A stretch of 64,000 bases of DNA from Rummeliibacillus pycnus. GTDB lineage: Bacteria; Bacillota; Bacilli; Bacillales_A; Planococcaceae. How positions within the stretch are numbered: position 1 is the stretch's first letter; the number at the start of each line of letters is the position of its first letter. The notes beneath the pieces are model-generated. The model was not told the DNA's origin, made no database searches, and saw only the letters and a list, made by a program, of their open reading frames with translations. A program made the translations under genes and the position numbers. Positions 17,509 to 26,743 of the stretch are shown here, one piece after another. The stretch is from the NCBI RefSeq assembly GCF_002884495.1, contig NZ_KZ614145.1:1874423-1938422 (forward strand), read 5' to 3'.

Positions 17509-19046
17509 TATTCGTCACCTACCTTTTTTTGATCATTGTGAAGTGTTTGACCTGCCATTAATAAGCCAAGTTCTTGTTCTGTTGTTTCATGAGGTGCTAC
17601 AGTATCAATGATAGAGCCATCATGAATTACAGCAATCGTATCAGATACATTCATTACTTCATCTAATTCAAATGAGATCAGTAATACAGCTTTTCCTTTA
17701 TCACGTTGTTCAATTAAACGTTTGTGGATAAATTCAATTGCTCCTACATCTAATCCACGTGTCGGTAATGCTGCAATAAGTAATTCTGGATCACGATCAA
17801 TTTCACGACCAATAATCGCTTTTTGTTGGTTACCACCTGATAATGCACGAGCAGGAGTCATTTCGTTTGGTGTACGTACATCAAACTCCTCAATAATTTT
17901 CTTGGCAATGTCATTTACGGTTTTATAATCAATAATACCGCCTTTAGAAACCGGTTTTTGATAATACGTTTGTAAAACGATATTATGTCCGATCGGGAAG
18001 TCTAATACAAGACCATGTTTGTGACGGTCTTGAGGAATATGACCAATTCCAGATTCTGTTATTTTGCGAGGCTTTAATCCTGTAATGTTCTTACCTTTTA
18101 AAGTAACGGTGCCACCCTTCACTTTGCGAAGACCAGTTATTGCTTCGATTAGCTCAGATTGACCATTTCCATCAATTCCTGCAATCCCAACAATTTCCCC
18201 AGATCGAACGGTAAGATTTAAATTCTTAACTTTTTCGACGCCACGATTATCGGCAACTGTTAAGTTCTCGATTTTTAATACAATATCTGTTGGATGTGCT
18301 TCCGCTTTTTCAGTTTTAAAGAAAACTTGTCTTCCGACCATCATCTCAGCCAGTTGATCAGGGTTTGTTTCGTCAGTATTAACCGTTCCAATTCCTTGAC
18401 CTTTACGGATAATTGTTACTCGATCTGAAACTTCCATAATTTCTTTTAATTTATGTGTAATTAAAATAATCGACTTTCCTTCTTCAATCAGGCGCTTCAT
18501 AATTTGCATCAATTCAGTAATTTCTTGCGGTGTTAAAGACGCAGTAGGTTCATCAAAGATTAGAATGTCAGCACCACGGTATAATGTTTTTAGAATCTCA
18601 ACGCGTTGTTGCATACCAACTGAAATATCTTCAATTTTTGCATTTACGTCTACGTTTAGACCATATTTTTCTGATAGCGCTTGTACTTTTTTTGCCGCAT
18701 CACGAATATTAATCAAGCCCATTTTAGTAGGTTCACTACCTAAAATAATATTCTCCGTCACCGTAAAATTTTCAACTAACATAAAGTGTTGATGAACCAT
18801 CCCAATTCCTAAATCGTTTGCCTTATTTGGGTCGGTAATTTTTACTTCCTTACCATGAACTCGGATTGTTCCTGCCTCTGGTTGATATAAACCAAAAAGA
18901 ACGTTCATCAATGTCGATTTTCCGGCACCATTTTCTCCTAAAAGTGCATGAATCTCGCCTTTTTTTAGCTGAAGGGTGATGTTATCATTTGCTACAAAAT
19001 CGCCGAATTGTTTACGAATTCCCAGCATTTCTATCACATATTCCAA
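17508..19046 (-). CDS. nupO: Nucleoside ABC transporter ATP-binding protein (NupO-like)
   Basis: The 512-residue protein has two ABC ATPase domains, as in the ribose/nucleoside uptake class. The first has Walker A GENGAGKST, signature ISVGMQQR and Walker B ILIFDEPTA. The second has a degenerate Walker A (GIDGNGQSE) and signature ALSGGNQQK. The start is TTG (19044-19046), with GGAG 8 bases upstream and alignment to B. subtilis NupO from its first residues. An upstream in-frame GTG is not supported. A 514-base gap with a terminator separates it from the binding-protein gene. Confidence 0.92.
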   Translation of the reverse strand: MEYVIEMLGIRKQFGDFVANDNITLQLKKGEIHALLGENGAGKSTLMNVLFGLYQPEAGTIRVHGKEVKITDPNKANDLGIGMVHQHFMLVENFTVTENIILGSEPTKMGLINIRDAAKKVQALSEKYGLNVDVNAKIEDISVGMQQRVEILKTLYRGADILIFDEPTASLTPQEITELMQIMKRLIEEGKSIILITHKLKEIMEVSDRVTIIRKGQGIGTVNTDETNPDQLAEMMVGRQVFFKTEKAEAHPTDIVLKIENLTVADNRGVEKVKNLNLTVRSGEIVGIAGIDGNGQSELIEAITGLRKVKGGTVTLKGKNITGLKPRKITESGIGHIPQDRHKHGLVLDFPIGHNIVLQTYYQKPVSKGGIIDYKTVNDIAKKIIEEFDVRTPNEMTPARALSGGNQQKAIIGREIDRDPELLIAALPTRGLDVGAIEFIHKRLIEQRDKGKAVLLISFELDEVMNVSDTIAVIHDGSIIDTVAPHETTEQELGLLMAGQTLHNDQKKVGDE

Positions 19047-19310
19047 TGTGTTCACTCCTTTAGACACTATAAATTTATGGTTGTAATTAATAAATTAACA
19101 AAGGTTAAAAAAATTAACACAAGAAAGGATTTAAAAACTAAAGAGTGGTAATTTTTAGAATTCTCTTATCCATCATTTACATAAATAGATTTAAGATTAA
19201 ATGCTTGAATTTATTTCACAAATAGACTTCTAATTAAAAACACGAATTTAATTTATCTCTATCAAGGATTATTCGTATAAATATATAAACCACTATACAT
19301 TACGCTAAAG

Positions 19311-19390
19311 ACGGCACTTTTCGCGGACGAGCGCCGAGAGCTCTTCGCTACTTTGTTCACTGGGGTCTCATCTGTCTCCCTTACCGCTTA
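19311..19390. repeat. Degenerate Bacillales-type intergenic repeat
   Basis: A GC-rich island in AT-rich surroundings contains, on the plus strand, TTCGCGGACGAGCGCCGAG (19320-19338) and GGGGTCTCATCTGTCTCCC (19362-19380). From memory this is the pattern of a palindromic intergenic repeat widespread in Bacillaceae genomes (ends like CCGCGGACGAGCGCCGAG and GGGGTCTCGTCTGTCTC). The middle is decayed. No coding role is seen. Confidence 0.6.
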
Positions 19391-19506
19391 CTGATACTTT
19401 TCTTATTTCGTGTTTTTCAAAAAACTAAGAATTATGAAATTGATTTCGCTTCTAAAAAATTCTCTTAATCTTCAAATACCTTCATCTATTAATTTTTCAA
19501 AGAGAT

Positions 19507-19546
19507 AAAAACATCATAAAGACCAATGTTTATGGCCTTTATGATG
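19507..19546 (-). terminator. Terminator after the nucleoside-binding lipoprotein gene
   Basis: A 13-bp stem, CATCATAAAGGCC pairing with GGTCTTTATGATG (one wobble), is followed by TTTTTATC on the minus strand. It should limit read-through, so that the binding protein is made in excess over the membrane parts. Confidence 0.9.
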
Positions 19547-19560
19547 AATATGGTTAACTA

Positions 19561-20625
19561 TTATTTACCTGGTTTTTCAGGAACTTTAATGTCACCATTG
19601 ATAATTTTTTGTTTATAGTCATCAATTTTCTTTTGTGTTTCTGGAGTGATTGCACCGCGAGAATCAGCTAGGTCAACACCGTTGTCTTTTAAACCAAAAG
19701 TGATAGTTTTTCCACCAGGGAATTTACCATCTTTTGTTTGTTTAGATACATCTTCTGCCGCAATATCAACACGTTTTAATACAGAAGTTAAAGTAACATT
19801 TGTTTTGTCATCTACTTTACCTTCGTCATATTGGTCACGGTCAACACCGATTACCCATACATCTGCTTTTGGATCTTTTTTCTTACGTTCTTTTGCTTCA
19901 GTGAATAATCCATTACCTGTACCGCCAGCTGCATGGAAGATAATATCATCCCCTGAATCATACATTGATTTTGCAATAGCTTGACCTTTTGCAGCATCGC
20001 CAAATGAACCTGCATATTGTACATCAACTTTGATTTTTGGATTTGCTGCTTTTGCACCAGCTACATATCCTGCTTCAAACCCATCAATAATTTCGCTTTT
20101 CATACCACCGATGAAACCGATTTTACCAGTTTTAGATTGTAAAGCTGCAGCAGCACCTGCTAAATAAGAAGCTTCATTTGCACGGAACATAATTGAAGCA
20201 ACATTATTTTGACCTTCAACTACTGAATCGATAATAGCGATTTTAGCATCTTTTTGTTGTTTTGCTACTTCAACTACTGAATCATGAAGGTTAAAACCTA
20301 CAGCAAATACTAAATCAAAATTACGACGGATTAAACTGTTAAGGTTGGTATTGTAATCACTTTCAGAAGCAGATTGTAGGTAGTCATAACCACCATTACC
20401 TTTTGATAGGCCATTATCTTTACCAAATTTTTGAAGACCTTCCCAAGTTGATTGGTTAAATGAACGGTCATCAATACCACCGATGTCAGTTACCATTGCA
20501 ACTGAGAATGAATTTTTGTCATTGCCTTTTTTTGTGTCTGTTGCGTTGTTAGAACCACAAGCTGCTAGTAATGTACCAGATGCTAAAAGAGCAGAAAGTG
20601 CTAAACCTATTTTGCGTGTTTTCAC
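19561..20625 (-). CDS. nupN: BMP-family nucleoside-binding lipoprotein
   Basis: The 354-residue protein is a PBP1-BMP family substrate-binding lipoprotein (TmpC/Med/NupN type). An n-region KTRK, a hydrophobic core and the lipobox LAAC give lipidation at C23. The motif TDIGGIDDRSFNQSTWEGL is the family start, and VIGVDRDQYD lies near the C-terminal lobe. The start is GTG (20623-20625) behind GGGGGG, which gives a proper signal peptide; an ATG nine codons earlier would add MKLLFGGIQ and is less likely. It is followed by a terminator and then the ATPase and permease genes. Confidence 0.9.
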   Translation of the reverse strand: MKTRKIGLALSALLASGTLLAACGSNNATDTKKGNDKNSFSVAMVTDIGGIDDRSFNQSTWEGLQKFGKDNGLSKGNGGYDYLQSASESDYNTNLNSLIRRNFDLVFAVGFNLHDSVVEVAKQQKDAKIAIIDSVVEGQNNVASIMFRANEASYLAGAAAALQSKTGKIGFIGGMKSEIIDGFEAGYVAGAKAANPKIKVDVQYAGSFGDAAKGQAIAKSMYDSGDDIIFHAAGGTGNGLFTEAKERKKKDPKADVWVIGVDRDQYDEGKVDDKTNVTLTSVLKRVDIAAEDVSKQTKDGKFPGGKTITFGLKDNGVDLADSRGAITPETQKKIDDYKQKIINGDIKVPEKPGK

Positions 20626-20684
20626 TTGAATCCCCCCAAAAAGTAATTTCATTGTATTTTCGATAGCAGGAATGCATACTTGTT

Positions 20685-21413
20685 TTACACACGTTTTCGA
20701 ACTACATGGAAACTGAATTTATCAGCTCTGAAATAATTACGTGAATAAAGCACCACTCGATCGTTATCATCGTAATGGAGCTGTTTTAAAACAAGGAGCG
20801 CAGTTTCACGCCCACATTTTAATATTGGAGAAACTTGACTATGATAGCCAACTGGATCTATAAATGTAACAGCATATGCTACATGAATTTCTCCAGATTC
20901 CTCTAAAGCAGAAAAAATAGATGAATTATGTCGAAGCAAGAAATCTGCTGGTAAATACTTTGCAGGCACTTGGTCCACACAATACACGACCGGTTCACCG
21001 TCTGCTGTACGCACACGTTCAATCGTTATTAAAGATTCATCAGCATCACATTGAAAGCGTTTTATATCTTCTTCATTTGGAAGCTGCTCGGTAGAACTTA
21101 TGTAGTTTGTACCGGGCTGCATTCCAACATCCTCAATCATAGAGGAAATACTTGAAAGTTGTTCAATTCCAGATGTAAATAATGGCTTTGGATTAACAAA
21201 AGTACCTACACCATGTCTTCGAACAATAATATTTTCTTCTTCCAACAGTCTTAAAGCTTCACGAAGTGTCGCACGACTGACTCCAAGTGATTTTGATAAT
21301 TCAAATTCAGAAGGTAATTTTTCATTTTCTTTATAAACACCTTGTTCAATATCTGCCTTTAAATGATCAATCACTTGAAGATATAGATGACGATGATCAG
21401 ACTTTATTGTCAT
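20685..21413 (-). CDS. ymfC: GntR-family (HutC type) transcriptional regulator
   Basis: The 242-residue protein has an N-terminal winged helix of the GntR family (about 8-75; [42 protein letters not shown]) and a C-terminal UTRA ligand domain (about 90-240), so it is of the HutC subfamily. I use the ATG at 21411-21413, where GGTGGTGG serves as binding site and the N terminus matches YmfC. It lies 59 bases before the nucleoside-binding protein gene and is probably the repressor of itself and the importer. Three ATCAGAC repeats mark a likely operator upstream. Confidence 0.9.
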   Translation of the reverse strand: MTIKSDHRHLYLQVIDHLKADIEQGVYKENEKLPSEFELSKSLGVSRATLREALRLLEEENIIVRRHGVGTFVNPKPLFTSGIEQLSSISSMIEDVGMQPGTNYISSTEQLPNEEDIKRFQCDADESLITIERVRTADGEPVVYCVDQVPAKYLPADFLLRHNSSIFSALEESGEIHVAYAVTFIDPVGYHSQVSPILKCGRETALLVLKQLHYDDNDRVVLYSRNYFRADKFSFHVVRKRV

Positions 21414-21433
21414 ATAAACCACCACCATAAGAG

Positions 21434-21480
21434 ATCAGACATCAGACGTAAAACATTCCTACTAATCAGACATTACTATA
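21434..21480 (-). promoter_or_regulatory. Candidate gntR promoter -10 and operator repeats
   Basis: The minus-strand TATAGT (21475-21480) is a likely -10 element with a poor -35. Directly downstream lie three copies of GTCTGAT (plus-strand ATCAGAC at 21434-21440, 21441-21447 and 21465-21471), placed where a repressor would block transcription. Confidence 0.5.
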
Positions 21481-21611
21481 CCATTTTTGTTTAAGTAAAT
21501 AAATAACTTTCACAAAAAACTGTGTTAAAACAGATAAATTTTTATTTCATCTATGCTCATTTAGACAATTTTTTTACATTCTTTGGTTAAATTCAAAATT
21601 ATCTATTAAAA

Positions 21612-23957
21612 TTATTTTCCAATCAATACTTCTCTTGGTTTGCTTTTTTCTGCCGGTCCAACAATCCCTCTTTCCTCCATCTGATCCATAATGCGTGCAG
21701 CCCTTGCGTAGCCTATTTTAAGCTTTCTTTGGAGGAAAGATACGGATGCTGTATCTTGTGCAGCCACTAATTGAACAGCCTCTTCAAAAAGTTCATCCGT
21801 ATCATCTAAATCTTGAATTTCTTCTTCCTCAGACGGAATCATTTCTTCTTGATATTGAGCTTTTTGCTGTGCTATAACAAATTCTACAATCTGTTCTACT
21901 TCACTATCTGAGACGAATGCACCTTGCACCCGAACAGGTTTCGATTCACCTGCAGGTAGGAATAACATATCGCCTCTTCCTAACAAACGTTCAGCACCAC
22001 TCATGTCAAGAATTGTACGAGAATCAATGGCTGATGAAACTGCAAAAGCAATTCGAGATGGTATATTTGCTTTAATAATCCCCGTTATAACATCAACACT
22101 TGGTCTTTGTGTAGCAATAATTAAATGAATGCCAGCAGCTCGGGCCATTTGTGCTAAACGTGTAATCGAATCTTCCACATCACTAGAAGCAACCATCATT
22201 AAATCTGCTAATTCATCAACAATAACTACAATAAATGGCATTTTGGGATGCTTTTCACCGTTTTCTTCATTGAATTTATCAATTTGCTCATTATATCCTT
22301 CGATGTTACGTGTACCTGTATGTGAAAACAAATCATAGCGTCTTTCCATTTCAGAAACCACTTTTTTTAATGCTTGTGATGCTTTACGAGCATCTGTCAC
22401 AACGGGAGCCAGTAAATGAGGTATACCATTATATACATTTAATTCAACCATTTTTGGATCAATCATCATCATTTTAACTTCATGAGGCTTTGCTCTCATT
22501 AGTATGCTAATGATGATGCCATTAATACATACAGATTTACCACTTCCTGTTGAACCGGCTACGAGTAAGTGAGGCATTTTGTTTAATTTAGCCAGTTTTG
22601 CTTCACCTGTAATATCTCTTCCCAATCCAATTAATAGCTTTTCATCTGGTTTATTGTTTTGTGAAGACTCTAACACTTCACGTAAACTTACAATTGCTAC
22701 TTCTTTATTTGGTACTTCTATACCTACTGCTGATTTACCTGGGATTGGTGCTTCAATGCGTATATCTTTTGCAGCAAGTGCTAATGCTAAATCATCTTGT
22801 AAACTAACAATTTTGCTTACTTTTACACCCCGATCAGGGAGTACTTCATATTCAGTAACAGCTGGCCCCAAATGCACTTGCGTAACAGTAGCTTTAACGC
22901 CAAAAGATTGGAAAGTCTGCTCCAATTTATGCGCATTATTTTGAATGAGTTCAAACTCTCCACTTTGATCAGTATGTGGAGGAAGTCTTAAACTGTTCAT
23001 CGATGGTAGTTGATATGCTTCATTTTCAACCTCATCTGAAGTATCAATAGACGTGTGATCTTCATCATTATGTGAACTTCCTGCATTCATCTCAACTGTT
23101 TCTGGCTCAGGTTGTTGTGGATGCACTACTCTTTGTGTAAAGGCAGAAATAATGGGTTCTCTACGTTCTTCACTGACGGGTTCTACTTCTGTTGCTGCAT
23201 GATGTTCATCTTCAGGCACAGGCAACTCCCGTTCTACTCTTTTTCGATTTTTGCGAGTATCCTTTTTCTTTTCTACAGCTTTTTGTTTTTTCGCTTCTTT
23301 CCTACGACTGATAGAATCTCCTGAATCTTCCTTCATTTGTAAGATAGTTTTTTTGATAGCTGGCAATTTACTTGCCAAATACGGTATAAGTGCTTTTCCT
23401 GTTATTAATACAATACCGATAAGCACCATTAACCAACCCGCTATTTTTGCACCAGCAGAGTCGAATAATGCAAAAAAACAAGCAAATAACACTGCACCAA
23501 TCATGCCTCCTCCTAATGCATGACTGTGATCTTCTATACCACCACTAGTAATCAATATTCGCCATGTTTCTTTTAAAACAGAATTACTTTGAATTACATT
23601 TCCTTCAAATAATTGTTCGAATAACGCTATATGACTAAATAGTGTTAGTCCACCTGTAATTAACAAACTACCTATTATTAATCGATTTTTGAGATTTGGA
23701 ACCGTTCTTTTTACCATCAATAAAAGAGCACTAACGATCAATAAGAAGGGTACTACAATAGCCCAGTTTCCAAATAAGAATAACGATAACGATTGAAGTA
23801 ATCTTCCCACAATCCCATATTCAAAAAATATAATGATTGCAAAACCAATTAAAACGAGACCAATAATTTCATACATCAATGGATGCGATGGTGTATCTTT
23901 TTTTGCCTTTGATGCTGCTTTTTTTGACTTTGCTGGTCCCTTTTTAACAATTGCCAT
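21612..23957 (-). CDS. spoIIIE: DNA translocase SpoIIIE
   Basis: The 781-residue protein pumps chromosomal DNA through the septum, above all into the forespore. It has an N-terminal membrane part with about four helices (residues 25-195), a long charged linker (about 205-340), the alpha-beta RecA-like motor ([14 protein letters not shown] Walker [21 protein letters not shown] Walker B) and a C-terminal gamma winged helix ([28 protein letters not shown]) that reads SRS sequences. Length and position after rnjB fit SpoIIIE rather than the soluble SftA. The tepA gene seen between these two in B. subtilis is absent. Confidence 0.95.
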   Translation of the reverse strand: MAIVKKGPAKSKKAASKAKKDTPSHPLMYEIIGLVLIGFAIIIFFEYGIVGRLLQSLSLFLFGNWAIVVPFLLIVSALLLMVKRTVPNLKNRLIIGSLLITGGLTLFSHIALFEQLFEGNVIQSNSVLKETWRILITSGGIEDHSHALGGGMIGAVLFACFFALFDSAGAKIAGWLMVLIGIVLITGKALIPYLASKLPAIKKTILQMKEDSGDSISRRKEAKKQKAVEKKKDTRKNRKRVERELPVPEDEHHAATEVEPVSEERREPIISAFTQRVVHPQQPEPETVEMNAGSSHNDEDHTSIDTSDEVENEAYQLPSMNSLRLPPHTDQSGEFELIQNNAHKLEQTFQSFGVKATVTQVHLGPAVTEYEVLPDRGVKVSKIVSLQDDLALALAAKDIRIEAPIPGKSAVGIEVPNKEVAIVSLREVLESSQNNKPDEKLLIGLGRDITGEAKLAKLNKMPHLLVAGSTGSGKSVCINGIIISILMRAKPHEVKMMMIDPKMVELNVYNGIPHLLAPVVTDARKASQALKKVVSEMERRYDLFSHTGTRNIEGYNEQIDKFNEENGEKHPKMPFIVVIVDELADLMMVASSDVEDSITRLAQMARAAGIHLIIATQRPSVDVITGIIKANIPSRIAFAVSSAIDSRTILDMSGAERLLGRGDMLFLPAGESKPVRVQGAFVSDSEVEQIVEFVIAQQKAQYQEEMIPSEEEEIQDLDDTDELFEEAVQLVAAQDTASVSFLQRKLKIGYARAARIMDQMEERGIVGPAEKSKPREVLIGK

Positions 23958-23996
23958 GCCTCCACCTACTTTCTTAAGTATTCATATATTGAAAGG

Positions 23997-24039
23997 AAAA
24001 AAGGATTCCCTACCATACCAGATGTTAGGAAATCCTTTT
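23997..24039 (-). terminator. Terminator of rnjB
   Basis: A 14-bp stem with one wobble (23999-24012 with 24026-24039) is followed by TTTTTTCC on the minus strand. Confidence 0.88.
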
Positions 24040-24053
24040 AGTCCGCTTACGCA

Positions 24054-25721
24054 TTAATATTCCATAATAATAGGGATAATCATTGGTCGGCGCTTTGTTT
24101 TTTGGAATAAATAAGAGTTTAGCGTGTCACGGATTTCTTGTTTTATATTTGTCCATTCATATGATCCTTTATTCACATATTTTTCGACAACAGTTCTTAC
24201 TAGTTCAGAAGATTCACTTAATAATTCTTCAGATTCTCTTACATAAACAAATCCACGAGATAATATTTCTGGACCTGAGGCAATTTTCTTCATTTGACGG
24301 TTGATTGTAACAACAACGATAAAAATACCATCTTGGCTCAGTAATTTACGATCACGTAAGACGATATTGCCAACATCACCAACGCCAATGCCATCAATTA
24401 ATATATTCCCTGCAGCCACTCGACCACTCATGCGCATTTTACCGCCTTTATATTCGACGATATCCCCTTTATCTGCTATAAAAATTTGAGATTTTGATAA
24501 GCCTGTTTGTTGAGCTAATTTTGAATGCGCGATGAGCATACGATATTCCCCTTGAATTGGAATAAAGTATTTTGGTTTCATAAGATTTAACATCAATTTC
24601 AAATCTTCTTGTGCGCCATGTCCTGAAACGTGAACCTTTTTATCAGCAGATAATACCTTAGCACCAGCTTTTGCCAGACTATTCATCGTATCAGCAATTT
24701 GGACTTCCATACCTGGTGACGGTGTAAATGTAATAAGTACTGTGTCAGTAGATTTAATACGAATATCGCGGTGGTGTTTACGGATGATTTTTTCTAATCC
24801 TTCTAGTGGTTCACCTTGATTTCCTGTAATAATTGCTACTATTTCTTCATCAGGATAGTCATTCATTTTACTAACTGGAATAATACGTTCTGGATCTATA
24901 TGTAGATAGCCTAAACGCATACCAATTTCAAATACATGTTCTAAGCTTCTACCTACTACCGCAATTTTACGATCTGCAGCAGTCGCTTGATCAAATACTT
25001 GTTGGATACGAATAAAGTTGGATGCATAAAGAGCAACTAAAATACGGCCTTCTGCATGATGGAAAGTTTTTGCTAACTTTTCACGAACAATGTTTTCAGG
25101 TATTGTATATCCTGGACGTTCTGCTTCAGTTGAATCAGACATTAGGATAAAAACGCCTTCCTCACCTAGTGCAGCCATTTTTGCGATGTCTGGCTTATAT
25201 TTTCCTTGTGCTGATTGGTCAAATTTAAATTCACCTGTATGCACGATTGCTCCTTCAGAAGTATGGAAAGCAATCCCCAAAGAATCTGGAATACTATGAG
25301 TTGTGTGGAAGAACGTCACATATGTTGATTGGAAATTCATCCGACTCTTATTAGTTACTTCAAAAAACTTTACTGGGTATGGAGCTGGCAAATCTCTCAA
25401 GTGTTCTTTTGCTAATGCAATTGTCAGTTTAGAACCATAAACAGGGGCATTAACTTTTTGTAAAAGATATGCTACAGAACCGATTGCATCTTCGTGTCCA
25501 TGTGTAAGGAAAATCCCTTTCACACGAGATTTGTTTTCCTCTAAGTACGTCATGTCTGGAATAACGTAATCTATTCCGAGCATTTCATCCTCTGGAAACA
25601 TAAGTCCACTATCTACGACAAAAAGCTCTTCGTCGATTTCAACGACATACATAGCCTTGCCGATTTCACTAACGCCACCTAGTGGAATGACGCGAATAAC
25701 TTCATTTTTTGTTTTTGCCAC
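24054..25721 (-). CDS. rnjB: Ribonuclease J2
   Basis: The 555-residue protein is a metallo-beta-lactamase/beta-CASP RNase J with the C-terminal J domain, and has the same length as B. subtilis RNase J2. The metal motif reads H74-G-H76-E-D78-A79: the last histidine of the HxHxDH motif is alanine, which fits the weakly active J2 paralogue that works in complex with J1. The start is GTG (25719-25721) with AGGAGG 7 bases upstream; the open frame extends 31 codons further but without a binding site. It follows dapA after a strong terminator. Confidence 0.93.
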   Translation of the reverse strand: MAKTKNEVIRVIPLGGVSEIGKAMYVVEIDEELFVVDSGLMFPEDEMLGIDYVIPDMTYLEENKSRVKGIFLTHGHEDAIGSVAYLLQKVNAPVYGSKLTIALAKEHLRDLPAPYPVKFFEVTNKSRMNFQSTYVTFFHTTHSIPDSLGIAFHTSEGAIVHTGEFKFDQSAQGKYKPDIAKMAALGEEGVFILMSDSTEAERPGYTIPENIVREKLAKTFHHAEGRILVALYASNFIRIQQVFDQATAADRKIAVVGRSLEHVFEIGMRLGYLHIDPERIIPVSKMNDYPDEEIVAIITGNQGEPLEGLEKIIRKHHRDIRIKSTDTVLITFTPSPGMEVQIADTMNSLAKAGAKVLSADKKVHVSGHGAQEDLKLMLNLMKPKYFIPIQGEYRMLIAHSKLAQQTGLSKSQIFIADKGDIVEYKGGKMRMSGRVAAGNILIDGIGVGDVGNIVLRDRKLLSQDGIFIVVVTINRQMKKIASGPEILSRGFVYVRESEELLSESSELVRTVVEKYVNKGSYEWTNIKQEIRDTLNSYLFQKTKRRPMIIPIIMEY

Positions 25722-25797
25722 TTGATTTCCTCCTAAAATAATCCCGAACACAAACCACTTACTCCCATTATATCTATTGTTGGGAGTTTTCACAAAC

Positions 25798-25826
25798 AAA
25801 AAAAGAATGGGCAAGGCTGCCCATTC
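25798..25826 (-). terminator. Terminator of asd-dapA
   Basis: A perfect 9-bp stem, GAATGGGCA/TGCCCATTC, with a 4-base loop runs into seven T on the minus strand. Confidence 0.93.
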
Positions 25827-25839
25827 AAAAAATTATTTT

Positions 25840-26730
25840 CTAAAATTGTTTTTGCTTTTCCAAATAGTCTTCCCACACAAGATCAAAGGCTAATTTTTCT
25901 TGATCTGTCAGTGTTACAATTGGTAATCTAACATATTCTGACCCTATTCCTAATTTGGTTAAGGCGTATTTTACAGTGGAAGGACTTGGCGTTGCAAATA
26001 AAGCTCGAATTACTGGTAATAATGCTTGATGTATTGTTGCTGCTTTTTGATGATTACCTTCTTTAAATAAAGAAACCATTTTTTGCATATCATTTCCAAC
26101 TACATGTGCTGCAACGGAAATAACACCTGAACCACCTATTGCTAATAGCGGTAATGTTAAGCCATCATCTCCAGAGTAAACTTTCAATCCTTCAGGAGCT
26201 TTAGCTAAAATTTCCGTCATTTGATCTAAACTACCACTAGCCTCTTTAACAATCTGTATGTTTGGAATTTTACTTAACTCCAAAATGGTTTGTGGTTGTA
26301 TATTAACAATTGAACGTCCTGGAATATTGTACAACATTACTGGTAATGATGTACAATTAGCAATTGTTGCAAAATGTGTATACATTCCTTGTTGACTTGG
26401 TTTGTTGTAATAAGGGGCAACTAACATAACTCCATCTGCCCCGGCTGCTTCAACTTCTTTAGTAAGTGCCATTGAAGCTTGTGTATTATTACTTCCAGTC
26501 CCTGCAATAACGGGGATTCTCTTATCAACTGTTTTCACAACAAATCGGATTAAGGCCACTTTTTCATCATGTGACAATGTTGGTGATTCACCTGTTGTAC
26601 CACAAACAACGATTGCATCGGTACCATTCGCTATTAAATGCTCTATTACCTCTGAAACCATTTTAAAATGAATTGAGCCATCTTCACAAAATGGTGTAAT
26701 CATCGCAGTAGCAATATTACCAATATTCAT
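25840..26730 (-). CDS. dapA: 4-hydroxy-tetrahydrodipicolinate synthase
   Basis: The 296-residue TIM-barrel enzyme condenses aspartate semialdehyde with pyruvate. Schiff-base lysine K162 lies in IVKEASG. Y134 and R139 (LYNIPGR) and the TTGES motif near 45-49 complete the active site. Start: ATG, 13 bases after asd. Its product feeds lysine, diaminopimelate for the wall and, through dpaA/dpaB upstream, the spore solute dipicolinic acid. The aspartokinase gene dapG, which lies between asd and dapA in B. subtilis, is absent. Confidence 0.96.
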   Translation of the reverse strand: MNIGNIATAMITPFCEDGSIHFKMVSEVIEHLIANGTDAIVVCGTTGESPTLSHDEKVALIRFVVKTVDKRIPVIAGTGSNNTQASMALTKEVEAAGADGVMLVAPYYNKPSQQGMYTHFATIANCTSLPVMLYNIPGRSIVNIQPQTILELSKIPNIQIVKEASGSLDQMTEILAKAPEGLKVYSGDDGLTLPLLAIGGSGVISVAAHVVGNDMQKMVSLFKEGNHQKAATIHQALLPVIRALFATPSPSTVKYALTKLGIGSEYVRLPIVTLTDQEKLAFDLVWEDYLEKQKQF

Positions 26731-26743
26731 TTGTTATGCCCCC

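Larger units (their letters stand above)
19047..19560. other. Gap between nucleoside-binding protein and ATPase genes
   Basis: This 514-base region holds no gene. It contains the binding-protein terminator (19507-19546), a worn intergenic repeat of the Bacillales type (19311-19390) and otherwise very AT-rich sequence. No clear promoter for the ATPase gene was found. Confidence 0.7.

Noticed and set aside
25722-25814. N-terminal extension of RNase J2 by 31 residues
   Set aside because: The GTG at 25721 has AGGAGG at 7 bases and gives exactly the usual 555 residues; the extension crosses the end of the dapA terminator region.
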